This document shows, piece after piece, positions 26,776 through 38,192 of a stretch of DNA of 64,000 nucleotides. This stretch comes from Planococcus sp. 107-1 (lineage in GTDB: Bacteria; Bacillota; Bacilli; Bacillales_A; Planococcaceae). Positions within the stretch are counted from its first letter, which is position 1. Every line of letters starts with the position of its first letter. The notes under the pieces were generated by a model, which saw nothing but the letters and a program-made list of their open reading frames with translations, did not search any database and had not been told where the DNA came from. The position numbers were made by a program, and so were the translations under genes. Location: contig NZ_CP090977.1 in assembly GCF_021513255.1 (NCBI RefSeq), positions 2,976,001 to 3,040,000 on the forward strand, given 5' to 3'.

Positions 26776-27681
26776 CTATTCAATTTTGCCCTCTTCTTTT
26801 ATCACTTGTTCAAAGGCCTCGACTACTTCCGGATCGTATTGAATGCCCGCAAGTTGCTTAATTTCTGCCAAAGCGAACTCAGCGGTAAAGGCTTTTCGGT
26901 AAGCACGGTCTTCCGTCATCGCATCGAACGTATCGCAGACACCGATGATTTTCGCTTCCATTAAAATTTCTTCATCCACTAAACCGAACGGATAGCCTCG
27001 CCCATTCACTCGTTCATGATGCTGCTCAACGATATCCGCAAGTTCTGCGTAAGGCGTATGCCTGATCATTTCAGCTCCGTCTCCAGGATGTTTTTTAACC
27101 AGCTCGAATTCAGCATCAGTCAATTTATCAGGTTTTTGCAATACAATTTTAGGTATATTAATCTTGCCGATGTCATGGAGAATAGCAGCAAGATATAAAT
27201 TTCGAACTCTTTGTTTAGGCAATTTCATTTTAGTGGCTGTTTTTACTGCATAATGTGCAACGCGTGAGCTATGGTTAAAAGTGTAGCGGTCTTTTTGCTC
27301 AACAGCTTCCCCAATTTTTCGCAACTCTTTAATTTCTTCGCTTAAAAATTGAAAAGCTGGAGCAGTCGAAACAGAAAGTAAGGTAACATCAGATTTCGTC
27401 AGAAAATCTATGGTTCCGTTTAAATTCTTTGCAGAAAAAAAGTCATGGGCACCTAACTTAACTTTCTCCCCATCAATTTCCGCTTCAATTTCGCCTTCTA
27501 GTATGTAGTAAAATTCTAGAACATCTGCCTCTTCACTTGGAAAAAGAATAAACAATCGATCTTTGAGAATCGTCTGCTTCATCATTTCCAAACCCTCTCC
27601 TCGTCCAAGCAAGCTTAGAGTTGTCGAATCATTATTCACTTTTTCGAGATATCCATTCTTCAATATGTCTAAGCCTTTCAC
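26776..27681 (-). CDS. Cupin-like sensor plus HD-GYP phosphodiesterase domain
   Basis: 301 residues, GTG start at 27681 after AAAGGA. Residues about 30-110 form a cupin-like sensory domain (FYYILEGEIEAEIDGEKVKLGAHDFFSAKN). Residues about 125-295 are an HD-GYP domain: HSSRVAHYAV, HDIGKINIP (about 168-176), HHERVNGRGYPFGL and VCDTFDAMTEDRAYR. HD-GYP enzymes hydrolyse cyclic di-GMP or related dinucleotides. The usual HHExxDGxGYP has Asn-Gly here (VNGRGYP), a mild change that leaves GYP intact. The signal sensed by the cupin is unknown. Confidence 0.88.
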   Translation of the reverse strand: MKGLDILKNGYLEKVNNDSTTLSLLGRGEGLEMMKQTILKDRLFILFPSEEADVLEFYYILEGEIEAEIDGEKVKLGAHDFFSAKNLNGTIDFLTKSDVTLLSVSTAPAFQFLSEEIKELRKIGEAVEQKDRYTFNHSSRVAHYAVKTATKMKLPKQRVRNLYLAAILHDIGKINIPKIVLQKPDKLTDAEFELVKKHPGDGAEMIRHTPYAELADIVEQHHERVNGRGYPFGLVDEEILMEAKIIGVCDTFDAMTEDRAYRKAFTAEFALAEIKQLAGIQYDPEVVEAFEQVIKEEGKIE

Positions 27682-27697
27682 GATTACACGTCCTTTA

Positions 27698-27738
27698 GAA
27701 AAAGATGAGAGTATCGGTTTCCCGATACTCTCATCTTA
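27698..27738 (-). terminator. Terminator between secreted protein and HD-GYP genes
   Basis: Perfect 16-bp stem (AAGATGAGAGTATCGG and complement), followed on the minus strand by a T-run. Confidence 0.88.
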
Positions 27739-27768
27739 CTGTATCTATGAGGTTTTATCCAATGGTAA

Positions 27769-28191
27769 TTACCATCCAACTACTTTGATTGGATCGATTA
27801 AGGCGATGCGATCTGCGAACTGGACAGGAATCCATTCGATTTCTACATTAAGCCCTGATTCTCTGGCTTTTTCAACACCATGGCGTGTAATTTCTTGAGT
27901 CTTCACGTCAACTTCAGAAATGATTTTCGTCAATTTTTGTTCATAATCCGCTTTTAACAAAGCGGGGTCTCCAGCTTCACTAACAGCTAAAAGATAGTCT
28001 TCATATAATTGATCTGCCTGTGCTTGCCCTTTTGCAATTACATCGTAAATTTCAGCATTTACTTGTTCCACTTCGTTAAGCGCTTGTGCGATTTCTGGAG
28101 TTATCACTGCTTCTTGAGCAAAAGCAGTAGTACCAACCATAACAGCAAGAAGTACAGATAGTAACAATGCAACAAAACCTTTTTTGAACAT
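27769..28191 (-). CDS. Secreted protein, unknown function
   Basis: 140 residues from ATG 28191 (GGGAGGAAG upstream). Signal peptide 1-25 ending near TTAFAQEA. The mature part is about 115 residues, helical (AQALNEVEQVNAEIYDVIAKGQAQADQ), ending in a beta-like stretch with IEWIPVQFADRIALIDPIKVVGW. No Cys, no anchor motif. I do not recognise a family; similar short exported proteins occur in Bacillota. Monocistronic with own terminator. Confidence 0.75.
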   Translation of the reverse strand: MFKKGFVALLLSVLLAVMVGTTAFAQEAVITPEIAQALNEVEQVNAEIYDVIAKGQAQADQLYEDYLLAVSEAGDPALLKADYEQKLTKIISEVDVKTQEITRHGVEKARESGLNVEIEWIPVQFADRIALIDPIKVVGW

Positions 28192-28393
28192 TCTTCTTCC
28201 TCCCGACAATTAAATGATGTGGTGAACACAAGTTTAACTGTTCTATGTAGTAATGCCTGATTCTTTCGAGCCTAGCAGTTATACCTATTAAAGTTAATCT
28301 CGATGCACCTATTATAGTATATATGAATCATGTTTTTTGTACAAGATTTTCTAAATTTTCTTTCTATTCTATTTTTTTAAAGACTTTTCACCT

Positions 28394-28421
28394 AAAAAAA
28401 GACCAGACAAATGTCCGGTCT
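28394..28421 (-). terminator. Terminator of gltBD
   Basis: Minus-strand GACCGGAC-ATTT-GTCTGGTC followed by seven T, just after gltD. Confidence 0.88.
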
Positions 28422-28429
28422 CCCAAAAA

Positions 28430-29917
28430 TCAAGGCAACACGGTCGCCCCCATCAGATAGCGGTCGCATTCTCTTGCTGCTTCTCTTCCTTCATTAATCG
28501 CCCATACAATCAGGCTCTGGCCTCTTCGCATATCTCCAGCTGCGAATACGCCTTCGACATTGGTAGTGTATTTTCCATATTCCGCATTGACCGTGGAATT
28601 TGCGCTTGTTTCAACTTCCATCTGTTCAATGAACTTCTGGTCAGGTCCACTAAATCCGATGGCAATCAAGACAAGATCCGCTTTCCAAACTTTTTCCGTG
28701 CCCGGAATTTCTTCGCGGATGCGGTTGCCTGATTCATCGATTTTCAACTTGACGTTCACCGTATGAACTTCTTTAAGCTGGCCATTTTCATCGCCTACAA
28801 ACTTCTTCGTCATAACAGCGAATGCTCGTGGATCTTCCCCGAATGCAGCTGCCGCTTCTTTTTGTCCATATTCCACCCGGTGCACACGCGGATATTGCGG
28901 CCATGGGTTTCCTAAGTCATCGCGCAATGCACCTTTTTTATCGTAGACATCAAATTGCACTAAGCTTTTGCAATTGTGGCGAACGGATGTGGCCAGGCAG
29001 TCTGTTCCCGTATCTCCACCGCCAATGACAATCACATTTTTTCCTTCAGCGGAAATATAATTGCCATCCGCTAAATTCGAATCCAGTAAACTTTTCGTAT
29101 TGGCATGCAAGAAATCCATTGCGTAATGGACGCCTTTCAAATCACGGCCTTCTACAACGATATCACGATGTACAGCAGCTCCTGTGCACATAATCACAGC
29201 ATCAAAATCCGAGCGAAGCGCTGATACCGGATAATCTTTTCCAACTTCAGTATTTGTAATAAATGTGATGCCTTCTTGTTCCAAAATTTTGACGCGGCGA
29301 AGCACGACGTCATACGATAATTTCATTTCCGGGATTCCATAAGTCAGCAAACCTCCGACTCGGTCGCTTCTTTCAAACACGGTCACGAGGTGCCCCGCTT
29401 TATTCAATTGGGCTGCAGCCGCTAATCCAGCTGGACCCGAGCCAATGACGGCCACTTTTTTGCCGGTTCTTGAAAGAGGCGGTTCCGGAACGACCCACCC
29501 TTCCGCAAACCCTTTTTCGATGATGGAACGTTCAACTGTCCGGATAGCTACTGGCGATTCATTGATTCCGAGGACACAAGCCCCTTCGCAAGGAGCTGGA
29601 CAAGCCATTCCTGTAAATTCCGGAAAATTATTCATAACGTGTTCCCGCCGCAATGCTTCCTTCCATTGCCCTCGGTACACCAAGTCATTCCATTCAGGAA
29701 TTAAATGGTAAACTGGGCAACCCGTCGTTGATCCTTCCAACTCCATGCCGGATTGGCATGTCGGCACGCCGCAATCCATGCAGCGTGCCCCCTGCTTTCT
29801 CACTTCTTCATCTGAAAGAGGGATTGTATAATCCGACCAATCTTTTTTCCGTACTGCCGGATCTCGTTCTTTCACTGTTTGCCGGCTGTATTCCATGAAA
29901 CCAGTCGCTTTTCCCAT
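28430..29917 (-). CDS. gltD: Glutamate synthase (NADPH) small subunit
   Basis: 495 residues from ATG 29917 (GGAGGGG upstream); the longer open frame reaches back into the gltB 3' end and is not coding. N-terminal 4Fe-4S cysteine cluster (ARCMDCGVPTC, about 43-53, and further Cys at CPVYH and CPAPCEGAC), then FAD motif VIGSGPAGLAAAAQL and NADPH motif VIGGGDTGTDC, and AAGDMRRGQSL. It passes electrons from NADPH to GltB, where 2-oxoglutarate plus glutamine yields two glutamates. It follows gltB with a 64-base gap. No gltC regulator is adjacent in the window. Confidence 0.95.
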   Translation of the reverse strand: MGKATGFMEYSRQTVKERDPAVRKKDWSDYTIPLSDEEVRKQGARCMDCGVPTCQSGMELEGSTTGCPVYHLIPEWNDLVYRGQWKEALRREHVMNNFPEFTGMACPAPCEGACVLGINESPVAIRTVERSIIEKGFAEGWVVPEPPLSRTGKKVAVIGSGPAGLAAAAQLNKAGHLVTVFERSDRVGGLLTYGIPEMKLSYDVVLRRVKILEQEGITFITNTEVGKDYPVSALRSDFDAVIMCTGAAVHRDIVVEGRDLKGVHYAMDFLHANTKSLLDSNLADGNYISAEGKNVIVIGGGDTGTDCLATSVRHNCKSLVQFDVYDKKGALRDDLGNPWPQYPRVHRVEYGQKEAAAAFGEDPRAFAVMTKKFVGDENGQLKEVHTVNVKLKIDESGNRIREEIPGTEKVWKADLVLIAIGFSGPDQKFIEQMEVETSANSTVNAEYGKYTTNVEGVFAAGDMRRGQSLIVWAINEGREAARECDRYLMGATVLP

Positions 29918-29981
29918 CAAACCCCTCCAATTCTTTACTTGCATAGATGGCCGCTTACGCCTTTCGGAGCTGACCAGCCGC

Positions 29982-32900
29982 TTACGCTTTTCCTGTTGCC
30001 ATTTTGCTTTCTTCAAACGCTGCCATTTCGGCATCAGATTTTGCCATTCCGCTTTCCTGCAATTTGCTGATGCGTTCATTGATTTTCAAATACGCTTTCG
30101 GGATGACCCGGACAAATTTAGCCGAATAGATTTTCCAGTTGTCGAGCAGGCGTTTGCCATTTTTGCTGCCTGTATACTGAACATGCTGTTCGATCATATG
30201 GCGCAATTCTTCCATTTCACCCGGTTCGACAAGCGGCTGCATATGAACAAGCTCAGCATTGCAGCGTTCAGCAAATGTCTCGTCTTCATTCAATACATAA
30301 GCGATGCCGCCCGACATGCCGGCTGCAAAGTTTTTGCCAGTCTTGCCTAAAATAACAACGCGACCGCCTGTCATATATTCACAGCCATGGTCTCCGACAC
30401 CTTCAACGACGATATTGGCCCCACTATTACGGACCGCAAAACGCTCTCCTGCAATTCCGTGGATATACGCTTCGCCGGCAGAAGCTCCGTAAAATGAAAC
30501 ATTCCCGATAATGACATTATTTTCAGGAATAAACGTCGAATCGCTTGCCGGATAGACGATGATTTTCCCTCCGGATAAACCTTTCCCTACAAAATCATTG
30601 GCATCTCCAATCAGCTTAAGCGTCATTCCTTTAGGGATGAACGCACCGAAACTTTGCCCGGCCGATCCTTGGAAATTGAAATTGATTGTGTCTTCCGGCA
30701 ATCCTTCTGCTCCGTATTTCTTGGATACTGCATAACCGATGATCGTTCCGGTTGCGCGATGGATGTTTCGGATGGCTGTTGTGACATCAACCCGCTCACC
30801 CGATTCAATCGCTTTTCTGGCACGCGGCAGCAATTCGGTATAATCCAATGTATTCTTCAATTCATGATCTTGTTTTACAGTCGCGTAGCGCCCTACCTTT
30901 TCAGGCAGATCCGGCTGATACAATAAAGCGGAAAGGTCGAGTCCACTAGCTTTCCAATGGTCTACTGCCTGTTTCGCTTCAATTACATCTGTTCTTCCGA
31001 TCATTTCGTTGATTGTCCGGAATCCGAGTTCCGCCATTAACTCACGTGCTTCCTGTGCAACAAAGCGCATGAAGTTTGCGACATGCTCCGGATCGCCCAT
31101 GTATTTCTTGCGCAGCTCAGGATTTTGCGTAGCAATTCCGACCGGACATGTATCCATATGGCATACACGCATCATGACGCAGCCAAGAACGACTAATGGA
31201 GCCGTTGAAAAGCCGAATTCTTCCGCTCCGAGCAAAGCAGCGGTAACGACATCGCGGCCTGTCATCATCTTCCCATCCGTTTCGACAACAATCCGGTCAC
31301 GTAAACCGTTCAGCAGAAGCGTTTGGTGTGTTTCCGCCAATCCGATTTCCCATGGCAAACCGGTATGCTTCAAACTCGTCTTCGGCGCAGCGCCAGTACC
31401 GCCGTCGTATCCACTGATCAACACAACATCAGCACGGCCTTTTGCAACGCCGGCTGCAATGGTTCCAACGCCAACTGCCGATACCAGTTTCACACTGATG
31501 CGGGCCATTGGATTAGCATTTTTCAAATTATAGATCAGCTCTGCCAAATCTTCGATCGAATAAATATCGTGATGAGGAGGCGGAGAAATCAATTCTACTC
31601 CAGGAGTTGAACCACGGACTTCCGCTACCCACGGATATACTTTTTTGCCTGGCAAATGTCCGCCTTCTCCCGGCTTAGCTCCTTGAGCCACTTTGATCTG
31701 AATTTCATCTGCATTGACCAAATAATGGCTGGTTACGCCAAATCGGCCAGAAGCCACTTGTTTGATCGCGCTTCGGCGGCTATCGCCATTCTCATCAGGG
31801 ATGAAACGGGAAACCTGCTCTCCGCCTTCTCCCGAATTGCTTCTGCCGCCGATCCGGTTCATGGCAATCGCCAATGCTTCATGCGCTTCTTGGCTGATTG
31901 AACCGAATGACATCGCGCCTGTTTTAAAGCGCGCACAAATTTCTTCAATCGTTTCCACTTCTTCTATTGGAACAGGAGTCCGCTTCTTGAACTCCATTAA
32001 ACCGCGCAAGGACTGGACATTCGAAGTTTCTTTCGTTAATAGGCCTGTGTATTTTTTAAACACTCGATAATCATTCGTCCGGCAAGCCTGCTGCAGCGTA
32101 TGGATCGTTAATGGATTGTATTGATGCGTTTCACCGTTTGCCCGGTATTGGTACTCATCTCCAGCTTCCAAGAATCGATCTCCTGTTCTGCGTTCCGGAT
32201 ATGCCTGTTCATGACGCATCAGCGCCTCTTTTGCAATAATATCAAGGCCAATCCCGCCAAGCCGCGAAGAAGTACGCGTAAAGTAACGATCGATTACATC
32301 CATATGAATTCCGACCGCTTCAAAGATTTGTGCACCTCGGTAACTTTGGATGGTTGAAATCCCCATTTTCGACAAGACTTTGATGATTCCGTCGGTTACG
32401 GCATTCACATAGCTCGCTTCCGCTTTTTTATAAGGAACACCGACAATGTCTTCTTGTTCAATCAGGTCTTCAATGGTGCGCAAAGCCAGATAAGGATTGA
32501 TTCCTTCAGCTCCATACCCGAGCAATGCGGCAAAATGATGGACTTCCCGCGGTTCTGCAGATTCCAGCAAAATGCTGACTTTCGTCCGGGTTCCTTTGCG
32601 GATAAAATGGTGATGCAAACCGGAAACGGCCAATAATGCAGGAATGGCCACATGCTCCTCGTCCACACCCCGATCTGAAAGAATCAAAAGAGTAGCTCCA
32701 GCTTCATAAGCTTGATCGGCTTTTATAAACAGCTCTTCCAGTTCCTGCTCCATCGCTTCCGGTCCACCGGATTTTTTGAAAAGAATCGGCAGCGTAATCG
32801 TTTGGAACTCCACGAGCTTCTGCTGGCGTAATTTTTCCAAGTCATCGTTTGTCAGTACAGGCGTTTCGAGACGGATATGGCGGCTGCTTTCCGGCCGAGG

Positions 32901-34568
32901 ATCCACTAAATTGCCTTCGGCACCGATTGTGGTGCGGGCAGCGGTGATAATATGCTCACGAATCGCGTCAATCGGCGGATTCGTCACTTGTGCAAATAAT
33001 TGCTTGAAGTAGTTATAAAGAAGCTGCGGTTTTTTGGATAAGACGGCCAATGGTGAATCATAGCCCATTGAACCAACCGGATCCTTGCCTTCCGTAGCCA
33101 GTGGCTTGATGATTTTTTGGACTTCTTCTGTCGTATAGCCGAATGCCAGCTGCTGCTCCACAAATTCTTCTTTAGTTACAGTCTGACCAGGAATTGAAGG
33201 GACCGGAAGATCCTCCAAATCCAATAGATTATTCTCGATCCAGTCTTTATAAGGAAGTTCCTTGACAATTTGCATTTTGATTTCTTCATCCGGAATAATT
33301 TTTCCAGCTTCTAAATCGACTAGGAGCATTTTGCCTGGACGCAAGCGATCTTTGTAAATGATGTCATCAGCAAATATGTCCAATGCGCCAACTTCAGATC
33401 CAAGAACGATCATTCCGGTTTTCGTCACGTAATAACGCGCAGGGCGCAAACCGTTTCGATCCAGGCAAGCCGCTATTTGACGGCCATCCGTAAAGACCAG
33501 TGCTGCCGGTCCATCCCAAGGCTCCATTAATGTACTATGAAATTCGTAAAAGTCTTTTTTCTCTTTCCGAATGGTCGGGTCGTTAACCCATGGTTCCGGA
33601 ACCATCATCATTGCGGTATGCGCCAGTGAGCGGCCTGATAAGTGAAGGAATTCAAAGCAGTTGTCGAACATTGAAGAATCGCTTCCGCTTTCATCAATAA
33701 CGGGCAAGACTTTTTGAAGTTCTTGCTCATTGAAATAAGGGGAACTGCAAAGCGTTTGTCTTGCACGCATCCAATTCACGTTTCCTCTGAGGGTATTGAA
33801 TTCACCGTTATGGATTGAGTAACGGTTTGGGTGGGACCGTTGCCAGCTCGGAAAGGTATTCGTACTGAAACGGGAGTGAACTAATGCCAGCGCTGATTTG
33901 AATTCAGGGTGGTTGAGGTCAATATAGAAGGAATCCAGTTGTTCTGGAATTAGCATGCCTTTGTAAACGATCGTGCCTGCTGAAAGGCTGCTGAAATAGA
34001 CATCTTTGAAGTCCTCATTGCCGCCCATAACCATTTCAATGCGTTTGCGGATGACATAGAGTTTGCGTTCAAGCGCCATACGGTCTCCCAGATTTTCAGA
34101 AGCCGCAATAAACACTTGGCGTATGACCGGCTTTGTTTTTAAAGCCACTTTCCCTACAAAAGAATCATTTACTGGAACTGGCCGCCAGCCTAGGCATTCC
34201 TGGCCTTCCTCTTCTACAATTTGCTTGATGATTTCTTTCGTTTTCATGCGCAGCTCATAATCTTGTGGCATGAAAATCATCCCAATGCCGTATTTTCCAG
34301 CTTCGGGCAGAATAATCCCTTCTTTTTCGCATTGCTTTAAAAAGAAACGATGAGGAATCTGTGTTAAAATCCCTGCTCCATCCCCTGTGCTCGTGTCCGA
34401 CGATTGGCCTCCCCGATGCTCCAAGTTGCAAAGAATGTTGATTGCGTTCTGAACAATCGCGTGTGATTTTTCTCCATTAATATTAGCAATCATCCCGATT
34501 CCGCATGCCTCATGCTCTTGATCCGGATGATAGAGTCCTTGTTGTTGCGGATATTCTCTCTTGCTCAT
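29982..34568 (-). CDS. gltB: Glutamate synthase (NADPH) large subunit
   Basis: 1528 residues from ATG 34568 (GGAGGCG upstream). Order of domains: class II glutamine amidotransferase beginning at Cys22 (HEACGIGM, so a 21-residue propeptide is removed), central domain, FMN/2-oxoglutarate synthase domain with [20 protein letters not shown] and SNSGEGGE, a 3Fe-4S cluster [12 protein letters not shown] (about 1140), and the C-terminal beta-helix ([14 protein letters not shown]). Length and motifs are complete. It produces glutamate with GltD. The upstream region (34569-34774) is AT-rich with no clear regulator site. Confidence 0.96.
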   Translation of the reverse strand: MSKREYPQQQGLYHPDQEHEACGIGMIANINGEKSHAIVQNAINILCNLEHRGGQSSDTSTGDGAGILTQIPHRFFLKQCEKEGIILPEAGKYGIGMIFMPQDYELRMKTKEIIKQIVEEEGQECLGWRPVPVNDSFVGKVALKTKPVIRQVFIAASENLGDRMALERKLYVIRKRIEMVMGGNEDFKDVYFSSLSAGTIVYKGMLIPEQLDSFYIDLNHPEFKSALALVHSRFSTNTFPSWQRSHPNRYSIHNGEFNTLRGNVNWMRARQTLCSSPYFNEQELQKVLPVIDESGSDSSMFDNCFEFLHLSGRSLAHTAMMMVPEPWVNDPTIRKEKKDFYEFHSTLMEPWDGPAALVFTDGRQIAACLDRNGLRPARYYVTKTGMIVLGSEVGALDIFADDIIYKDRLRPGKMLLVDLEAGKIIPDEEIKMQIVKELPYKDWIENNLLDLEDLPVPSIPGQTVTKEEFVEQQLAFGYTTEEVQKIIKPLATEGKDPVGSMGYDSPLAVLSKKPQLLYNYFKQLFAQVTNPPIDAIREHIITAARTTIGAEGNLVDPRPESSRHIRLETPVLTNDDLEKLRQQKLVEFQTITLPILFKKSGGPEAMEQELEELFIKADQAYEAGATLLILSDRGVDEEHVAIPALLAVSGLHHHFIRKGTRTKVSILLESAEPREVHHFAALLGYGAEGINPYLALRTIEDLIEQEDIVGVPYKKAEASYVNAVTDGIIKVLSKMGISTIQSYRGAQIFEAVGIHMDVIDRYFTRTSSRLGGIGLDIIAKEALMRHEQAYPERRTGDRFLEAGDEYQYRANGETHQYNPLTIHTLQQACRTNDYRVFKKYTGLLTKETSNVQSLRGLMEFKKRTPVPIEEVETIEEICARFKTGAMSFGSISQEAHEALAIAMNRIGGRSNSGEGGEQVSRFIPDENGDSRRSAIKQVASGRFGVTSHYLVNADEIQIKVAQGAKPGEGGHLPGKKVYPWVAEVRGSTPGVELISPPPHHDIYSIEDLAELIYNLKNANPMARISVKLVSAVGVGTIAAGVAKGRADVVLISGYDGGTGAAPKTSLKHTGLPWEIGLAETHQTLLLNGLRDRIVVETDGKMMTGRDVVTAALLGAEEFGFSTAPLVVLGCVMMRVCHMDTCPVGIATQNPELRKKYMGDPEHVANFMRFVAQEARELMAELGFRTINEMIGRTDVIEAKQAVDHWKASGLDLSALLYQPDLPEKVGRYATVKQDHELKNTLDYTELLPRARKAIESGERVDVTTAIRNIHRATGTIIGYAVSKKYGAEGLPEDTINFNFQGSAGQSFGAFIPKGMTLKLIGDANDFVGKGLSGGKIIVYPASDSTFIPENNVIIGNVSFYGASAGEAYIHGIAGERFAVRNSGANIVVEGVGDHGCEYMTGGRVVILGKTGKNFAAGMSGGIAYVLNEDETFAERCNAELVHMQPLVEPGEMEELRHMIEQHVQYTGSKNGKRLLDNWKIYSAKFVRVIPKAYLKINERISKLQESGMAKSDAEMAAFEESKMATGKA

Positions 34569-34774
34569 CAAATCGCCTCCTTCATTACGATAAAGTGTCA
34601 TAATGTTTTGATAGTATACCACATGTCTGAATATATATACAATTCCATATTGATATTTTTTTCACATTGTTTCGCAAATACAGGCCATGTATGTAACCGT
34701 TTACATTTTAAAAAAATATATAAAAATCAGTATAAATTAAATTGAATATTTATGCATTTATATTTAGTAGAAAT

Positions 34775-34807
34775 AAAAAAGACCCCTTAACAAAAGGGGT
34801 CTTTTTT
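34775..34807. terminator. Terminator of recQ
   Basis: AAAAAAGACCCCTT and AAGGGGTCTTTTTT around a short A-rich loop; perfect 14-bp stem with T-runs on both strands. Confidence 0.9.
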
Positions 34808-34818
34808 GTATATTTTAT

Positions 34819-36591
34819 TCAATTATTGACCATATCATATGCTTTTATCGTTTCTAAAAAAGCTGCTCCGTACTTTTCAAGCTTGTTGGATCCGACTCCA
34901 TTTACTTCTAAAAATTCTTCGCTGTTTTTAGGTCTTCTTGAACACATATCCTGCAAAGTTTTATCGGAGAATATAACAAATGGAGGAACTCCTGCTTCAT
35001 CCGCCAAAGTTTTGCGGATTTTCCGCAATTCTTCAAACAATGGATCGTTGTCTGCAATCTGCTTGGTGGCAACCGCTCCTTTTCGGAGCACTTTTCTTTT
35101 GCCTAATAACACATCACGACCGCCATCCGGCACATAGATAGTCGGGAAAGATCCTTGTTCTACGGCCAGCAATTCTTGGGAAATCATAAACTCGATTAAA
35201 TTCGCCACTTCTTTTGCGCTGTGATGCTTCAAAATGCCGTAAGTTGATAATTTATCAAAACCGAAGTCGATGACTTTTTTATTTCGGGAACCTGTCAACA
35301 CTTGAGCCGTCATCATCTTTCCGAATTTCTGCCCCATCCGGATGACACAAGACAAGACCATTTGCACATCCGTTGTCACGTCCATACTTTCCCGGTCATC
35401 GTTGCAGCTGCTGCAATGTCCGCAAGGCTCAGCAGTTTTATCGCCAAAGTAATGGATGATAAACTGCTGAAGGCAATTTTCCGTATGGCAATAGTCGACC
35501 ATCCCTTGAAGTTTCACCAATTCTCCCGGAATACGGCTTGGATCTTGGGCTTGATCGATGAGAAAACGCTGGGTCTGCACGTCTTGTGAAGCATATAAGA
35601 CGATGCATTCACTCGGCAGTCCGTCACGGCCTGCACGCCCTGCCTCCTGATAGTAGCTTTCCATATTCTTCGGCAGCTGATAGTGGATGACATAACGGAT
35701 ATTCGATTTATCAATGCCCATCCCGAACGCATTGGTGGCTATCATCACAGTCACTTCATCGTTCAAGAAGCGTTCTTGTCCATTCTTCCGTTCCATATCC
35801 GGCATCCCTGCATGATACCTTGCAGCTTTGACGCCTTTTTTGATCAGCATCTCGTAAACCGAATCGACCGTTTTTCGGGTAGCGGCATATATAATGCCCG
35901 CTTCCTTTTCATTTTTTTGGACGTACTCTTTCACAAACCGATCGCGGTCCTGCCCTTGCACAACAGAAAACGTTAAATTCGCACGTTCAAAACCGGTCAT
36001 GATCGTATGCTGTTCTTCAATATTTAAAATACGGCAAATATCTTCACGGACTTGAGGCGTTGCAGTAGCTGTCAATGCCAACACAGTCGGATTATTCGGG
36101 AACAACTCCATCATTCTGCTGATCAAGCGATAGCTTGGGCGGAAATCATGCCCCCACTGCGAAATACAATGCGCTTCATCGACTGCAATCAGCGGCACAT
36201 GGACGCCTTGCAATTCGTTTAAAAACATTTCCGAATCCAGGCGTTCCGGTGCGATATATAATAATTTCACAGCGCCGCGTTGGACGTCATATAAAATTTC
36301 ACGAACTTCTTCAAAATCCAGCGAGCTATTAATATACGCAGCCGGAATTCCAGCCGCCAGCAAAGAATCCACTTGGTCTTTCATCAAGGAAATCAATGGC
36401 GATACGACAATTGTCGTCCCTTCCATAACAAGTGCAGGAATTTGATAGCACATCGACTTCCCGCCGCCTGTCGGCATGACACAGATAGAATTATTCCCTT
36501 CAAAAACCTGGGAAATCGCTTGTTCCTGACCTAGCCGAAATGACTCGTATCCAAAATACGACTGCAATATTTTTCTTGCTTCTTCCAACAA
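34819..36591 (-). CDS. recQ: ATP-dependent DNA helicase RecQ
   Basis: 590 residues from TTG 36591 after AGGAGTG. Helicase motifs: MPTGGGKSMCYQ (Walker A, about 39-50), DEAHCISQWGHDFR, TATATPQVR and QEAGRAGRDG. The zinc-binding CHTENCLQQFI and CGHCSSC cysteines and winged-helix domain follow (about 370-500), then a C-terminal HRDC domain (about 510-585) ending in the FLEVNGVGSNKLEKYG segment. 3'-5' helicase for recombination repair. This is the full-length RecQ type, with all domains present. Confidence 0.94.
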   Translation of the reverse strand: MLEEARKILQSYFGYESFRLGQEQAISQVFEGNNSICVMPTGGGKSMCYQIPALVMEGTTIVVSPLISLMKDQVDSLLAAGIPAAYINSSLDFEEVREILYDVQRGAVKLLYIAPERLDSEMFLNELQGVHVPLIAVDEAHCISQWGHDFRPSYRLISRMMELFPNNPTVLALTATATPQVREDICRILNIEEQHTIMTGFERANLTFSVVQGQDRDRFVKEYVQKNEKEAGIIYAATRKTVDSVYEMLIKKGVKAARYHAGMPDMERKNGQERFLNDEVTVMIATNAFGMGIDKSNIRYVIHYQLPKNMESYYQEAGRAGRDGLPSECIVLYASQDVQTQRFLIDQAQDPSRIPGELVKLQGMVDYCHTENCLQQFIIHYFGDKTAEPCGHCSSCNDDRESMDVTTDVQMVLSCVIRMGQKFGKMMTAQVLTGSRNKKVIDFGFDKLSTYGILKHHSAKEVANLIEFMISQELLAVEQGSFPTIYVPDGGRDVLLGKRKVLRKGAVATKQIADNDPLFEELRKIRKTLADEAGVPPFVIFSDKTLQDMCSRRPKNSEEFLEVNGVGSNKLEKYGAAFLETIKAYDMVNN

Positions 36592-36692
36592 AATTAAACA
36601 CTCCTAATACTCGTCTCGTATGAGTAGCTTATCATATTTCCTTCCCTTTTTCTTGCGCCAGAATCCCTCTTTGCACGCCCGGTGATCAACTA

Positions 36693-36728
36693 AAAACAAC
36701 CTAAGAGCATAGGCTCTCAGGTTGTTTT
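36693..36728. terminator. Terminator of the SDR-DUF4334 operon
   Basis: AAAACAACCT/AGGTTGTTTT with an inner AGAGC/GCTCT stem; T-run on both strands. Confidence 0.82.
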
Positions 36729-36733
36729 CGCTT

Positions 36734-37216
36734 TCATTCCACTTTTTCCAACAGAAAAAAGAATGGTTTCTTATCCCCTTTCCAATCCATCATTCCTACC
36801 AGGAGCTGTTCATTCACTTTACGAAAATGATCGTGAATCGGCAGGTTGTCGTAAATCATGGCTGCACTTAAAACACCTCTATGCTTCACCATCCGGATCC
36901 GCGCTTTGCCCCCAGCTGCTTTCAGAAGCTTTCGCTTGTCCATCAGCGGAACAGGATCCATCGCCACAACTTCTCCATTCGACATCTCAAACAATAAAGG
37001 ATCCACATTTTCAGCGTCATGGAAAGCTTTGCCGTACCAATTCAACTCGCTTAATACGCCGTCTAATGGGTGGCCGGTCGGAAATTCCCTGCCTTTCCAT
37101 GTGCCGATCAGCTCTTCCAAGTTTACTGTTTCTAATCCATCATAGAGCCGGCAAGCGGTGTGCGTGTCTGATCCGCCCGCCGCTAGAATCGCCCAAAACT
37201 CACTGTTCGCTTCCAT
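36734..37216 (-). CDS. DUF4334/GXWXG-domain protein
   Basis: 160 residues from ATG 37216, eight bases after GAGGAG; the GTG at 37225 falls inside that site. The N-terminal GXWXG block is clear (LEELIGTWKGREFPTGHPLDGVL, about 29-51). The rest follows the DUF4334 pattern with KARIRMVKHRGVLSAAMIYDNLPIHDHFRK and a MMDWKG near the end. Likely a small lipocalin-like cytosolic protein; some related proteins act with oxidoreductases. It is 14 bases after the SDR gene, so both are co-transcribed. Confidence 0.8.
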   Translation of the reverse strand: MEANSEFWAILAAGGSDTHTACRLYDGLETVNLEELIGTWKGREFPTGHPLDGVLSELNWYGKAFHDAENVDPLLFEMSNGEVVAMDPVPLMDKRKLLKAAGGKARIRMVKHRGVLSAAMIYDNLPIHDHFRKVNEQLLVGMMDWKGDKKPFFFLLEKVE

Positions 37217-37229
37217 CTCTGACACTCCT

Positions 37230-38014
37230 CTAGATTTCCATCTCCCAGCGTTTCGCTTCTTCTTCCTTCATTTGCTTTTCGGTTTCCTCTGGATAAGCTG
37301 TACGGAATTTATGAGAATCAAGCGGGATGACTTCCACCATTTTCGCTATCATATCAGCGGGATCGTATTGGTCTTCCAATGCTTTATCCGCTTCTTCCAT
37401 ATCTTCTTTTTTCGTGAAATGGATTTTCTCGTCATACCATTTCCATTTTGCTTCCGCACTGCGATCATTAAACCCTGTAGCGAAAGCCCCGGGATTAATG
37501 GTTGCCACTTTTACGCCAAATCCTTCAAGTTCTTTTTGCATCGTCGTTGCAATCGCTTCAATTGCATGTTTAGTAGCCGTGTACGGCCCCACGTAAGGCG
37601 TTGCCATAATCCCAGCCATCGAAGACATGAAAATAATTTTCCCTTCACCTTTTGCTACAAATTTCTGTGCCGCAATTTGAGCTGTTTCAAGCGTACTGAA
37701 CACATTCACTTCAAATAATTCACGGAAATTTCTCATCGGCACTTCGCCAAGAGGCCCGCCTTCATTCACAGCGGCATTGGCCACAAATATATCAAAATCG
37801 TAATCAAGCATTTGAGCAAGGTCCTGCGGGTTTTTAATATCCATTTTGAATACTTCAAGTTCGACTCCGCAGCTTTAGCATCTTCTCTTAAAGCTGTAAC
37901 TTGCGGTGCTGTTTCAACAGGTGCTATGACTCGATGGCCTTTTTCAGCCAGTCCTAAAGCTGCCCCTTTGCCTAATCCGCTTCCTGCTCCGGTAATAAAT
38001 ATTGTCTTTGACAT
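37230..38014 (-). pseudogene. Short-chain dehydrogenase/reductase, single-base frameshift
   Basis: Start ATG 38014 after AGGAGGACG. Rossmann motif ITGAGSGLGKGAALGLA at residues 6-22. After AKAAE the frame breaks near 37861-37866. Adding one G gives AAGVELEVFKMDIKNPQDLA and runs to the stop at 37230, about 261 residues. Active-site Ser-x-Tyr-x3-Lys is present (SSMAGIM..VGPYTATKHA). NNAG is replaced by ANAAV. The cofactor cannot be assigned with certainty. Likely a sequence error, as all catalytic elements remain. Confidence 0.8.
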
Positions 38015-38192
38015 ACAATCGTCCTCCTAGCAATCTTTTCTTCTATCATTCTTCTTCCCTTCCGCTAAAGAGATAAACAACCATTTCCGAAAGATGTGGC
38101 CAGCAGCAATTGACTTCCTTCTATAATATAGTCCTTATTTATGGAGTAAATGCTTTTTAGAAACAACCGGCATAGTTTATCCGCTATCACCA

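Noticed and set aside
29918..30079. N-terminal extension of gltD
   Set aside because: It lies over the gltB 3' end and lacks a ribosome site; ATG 29917 has GGAGGGG.
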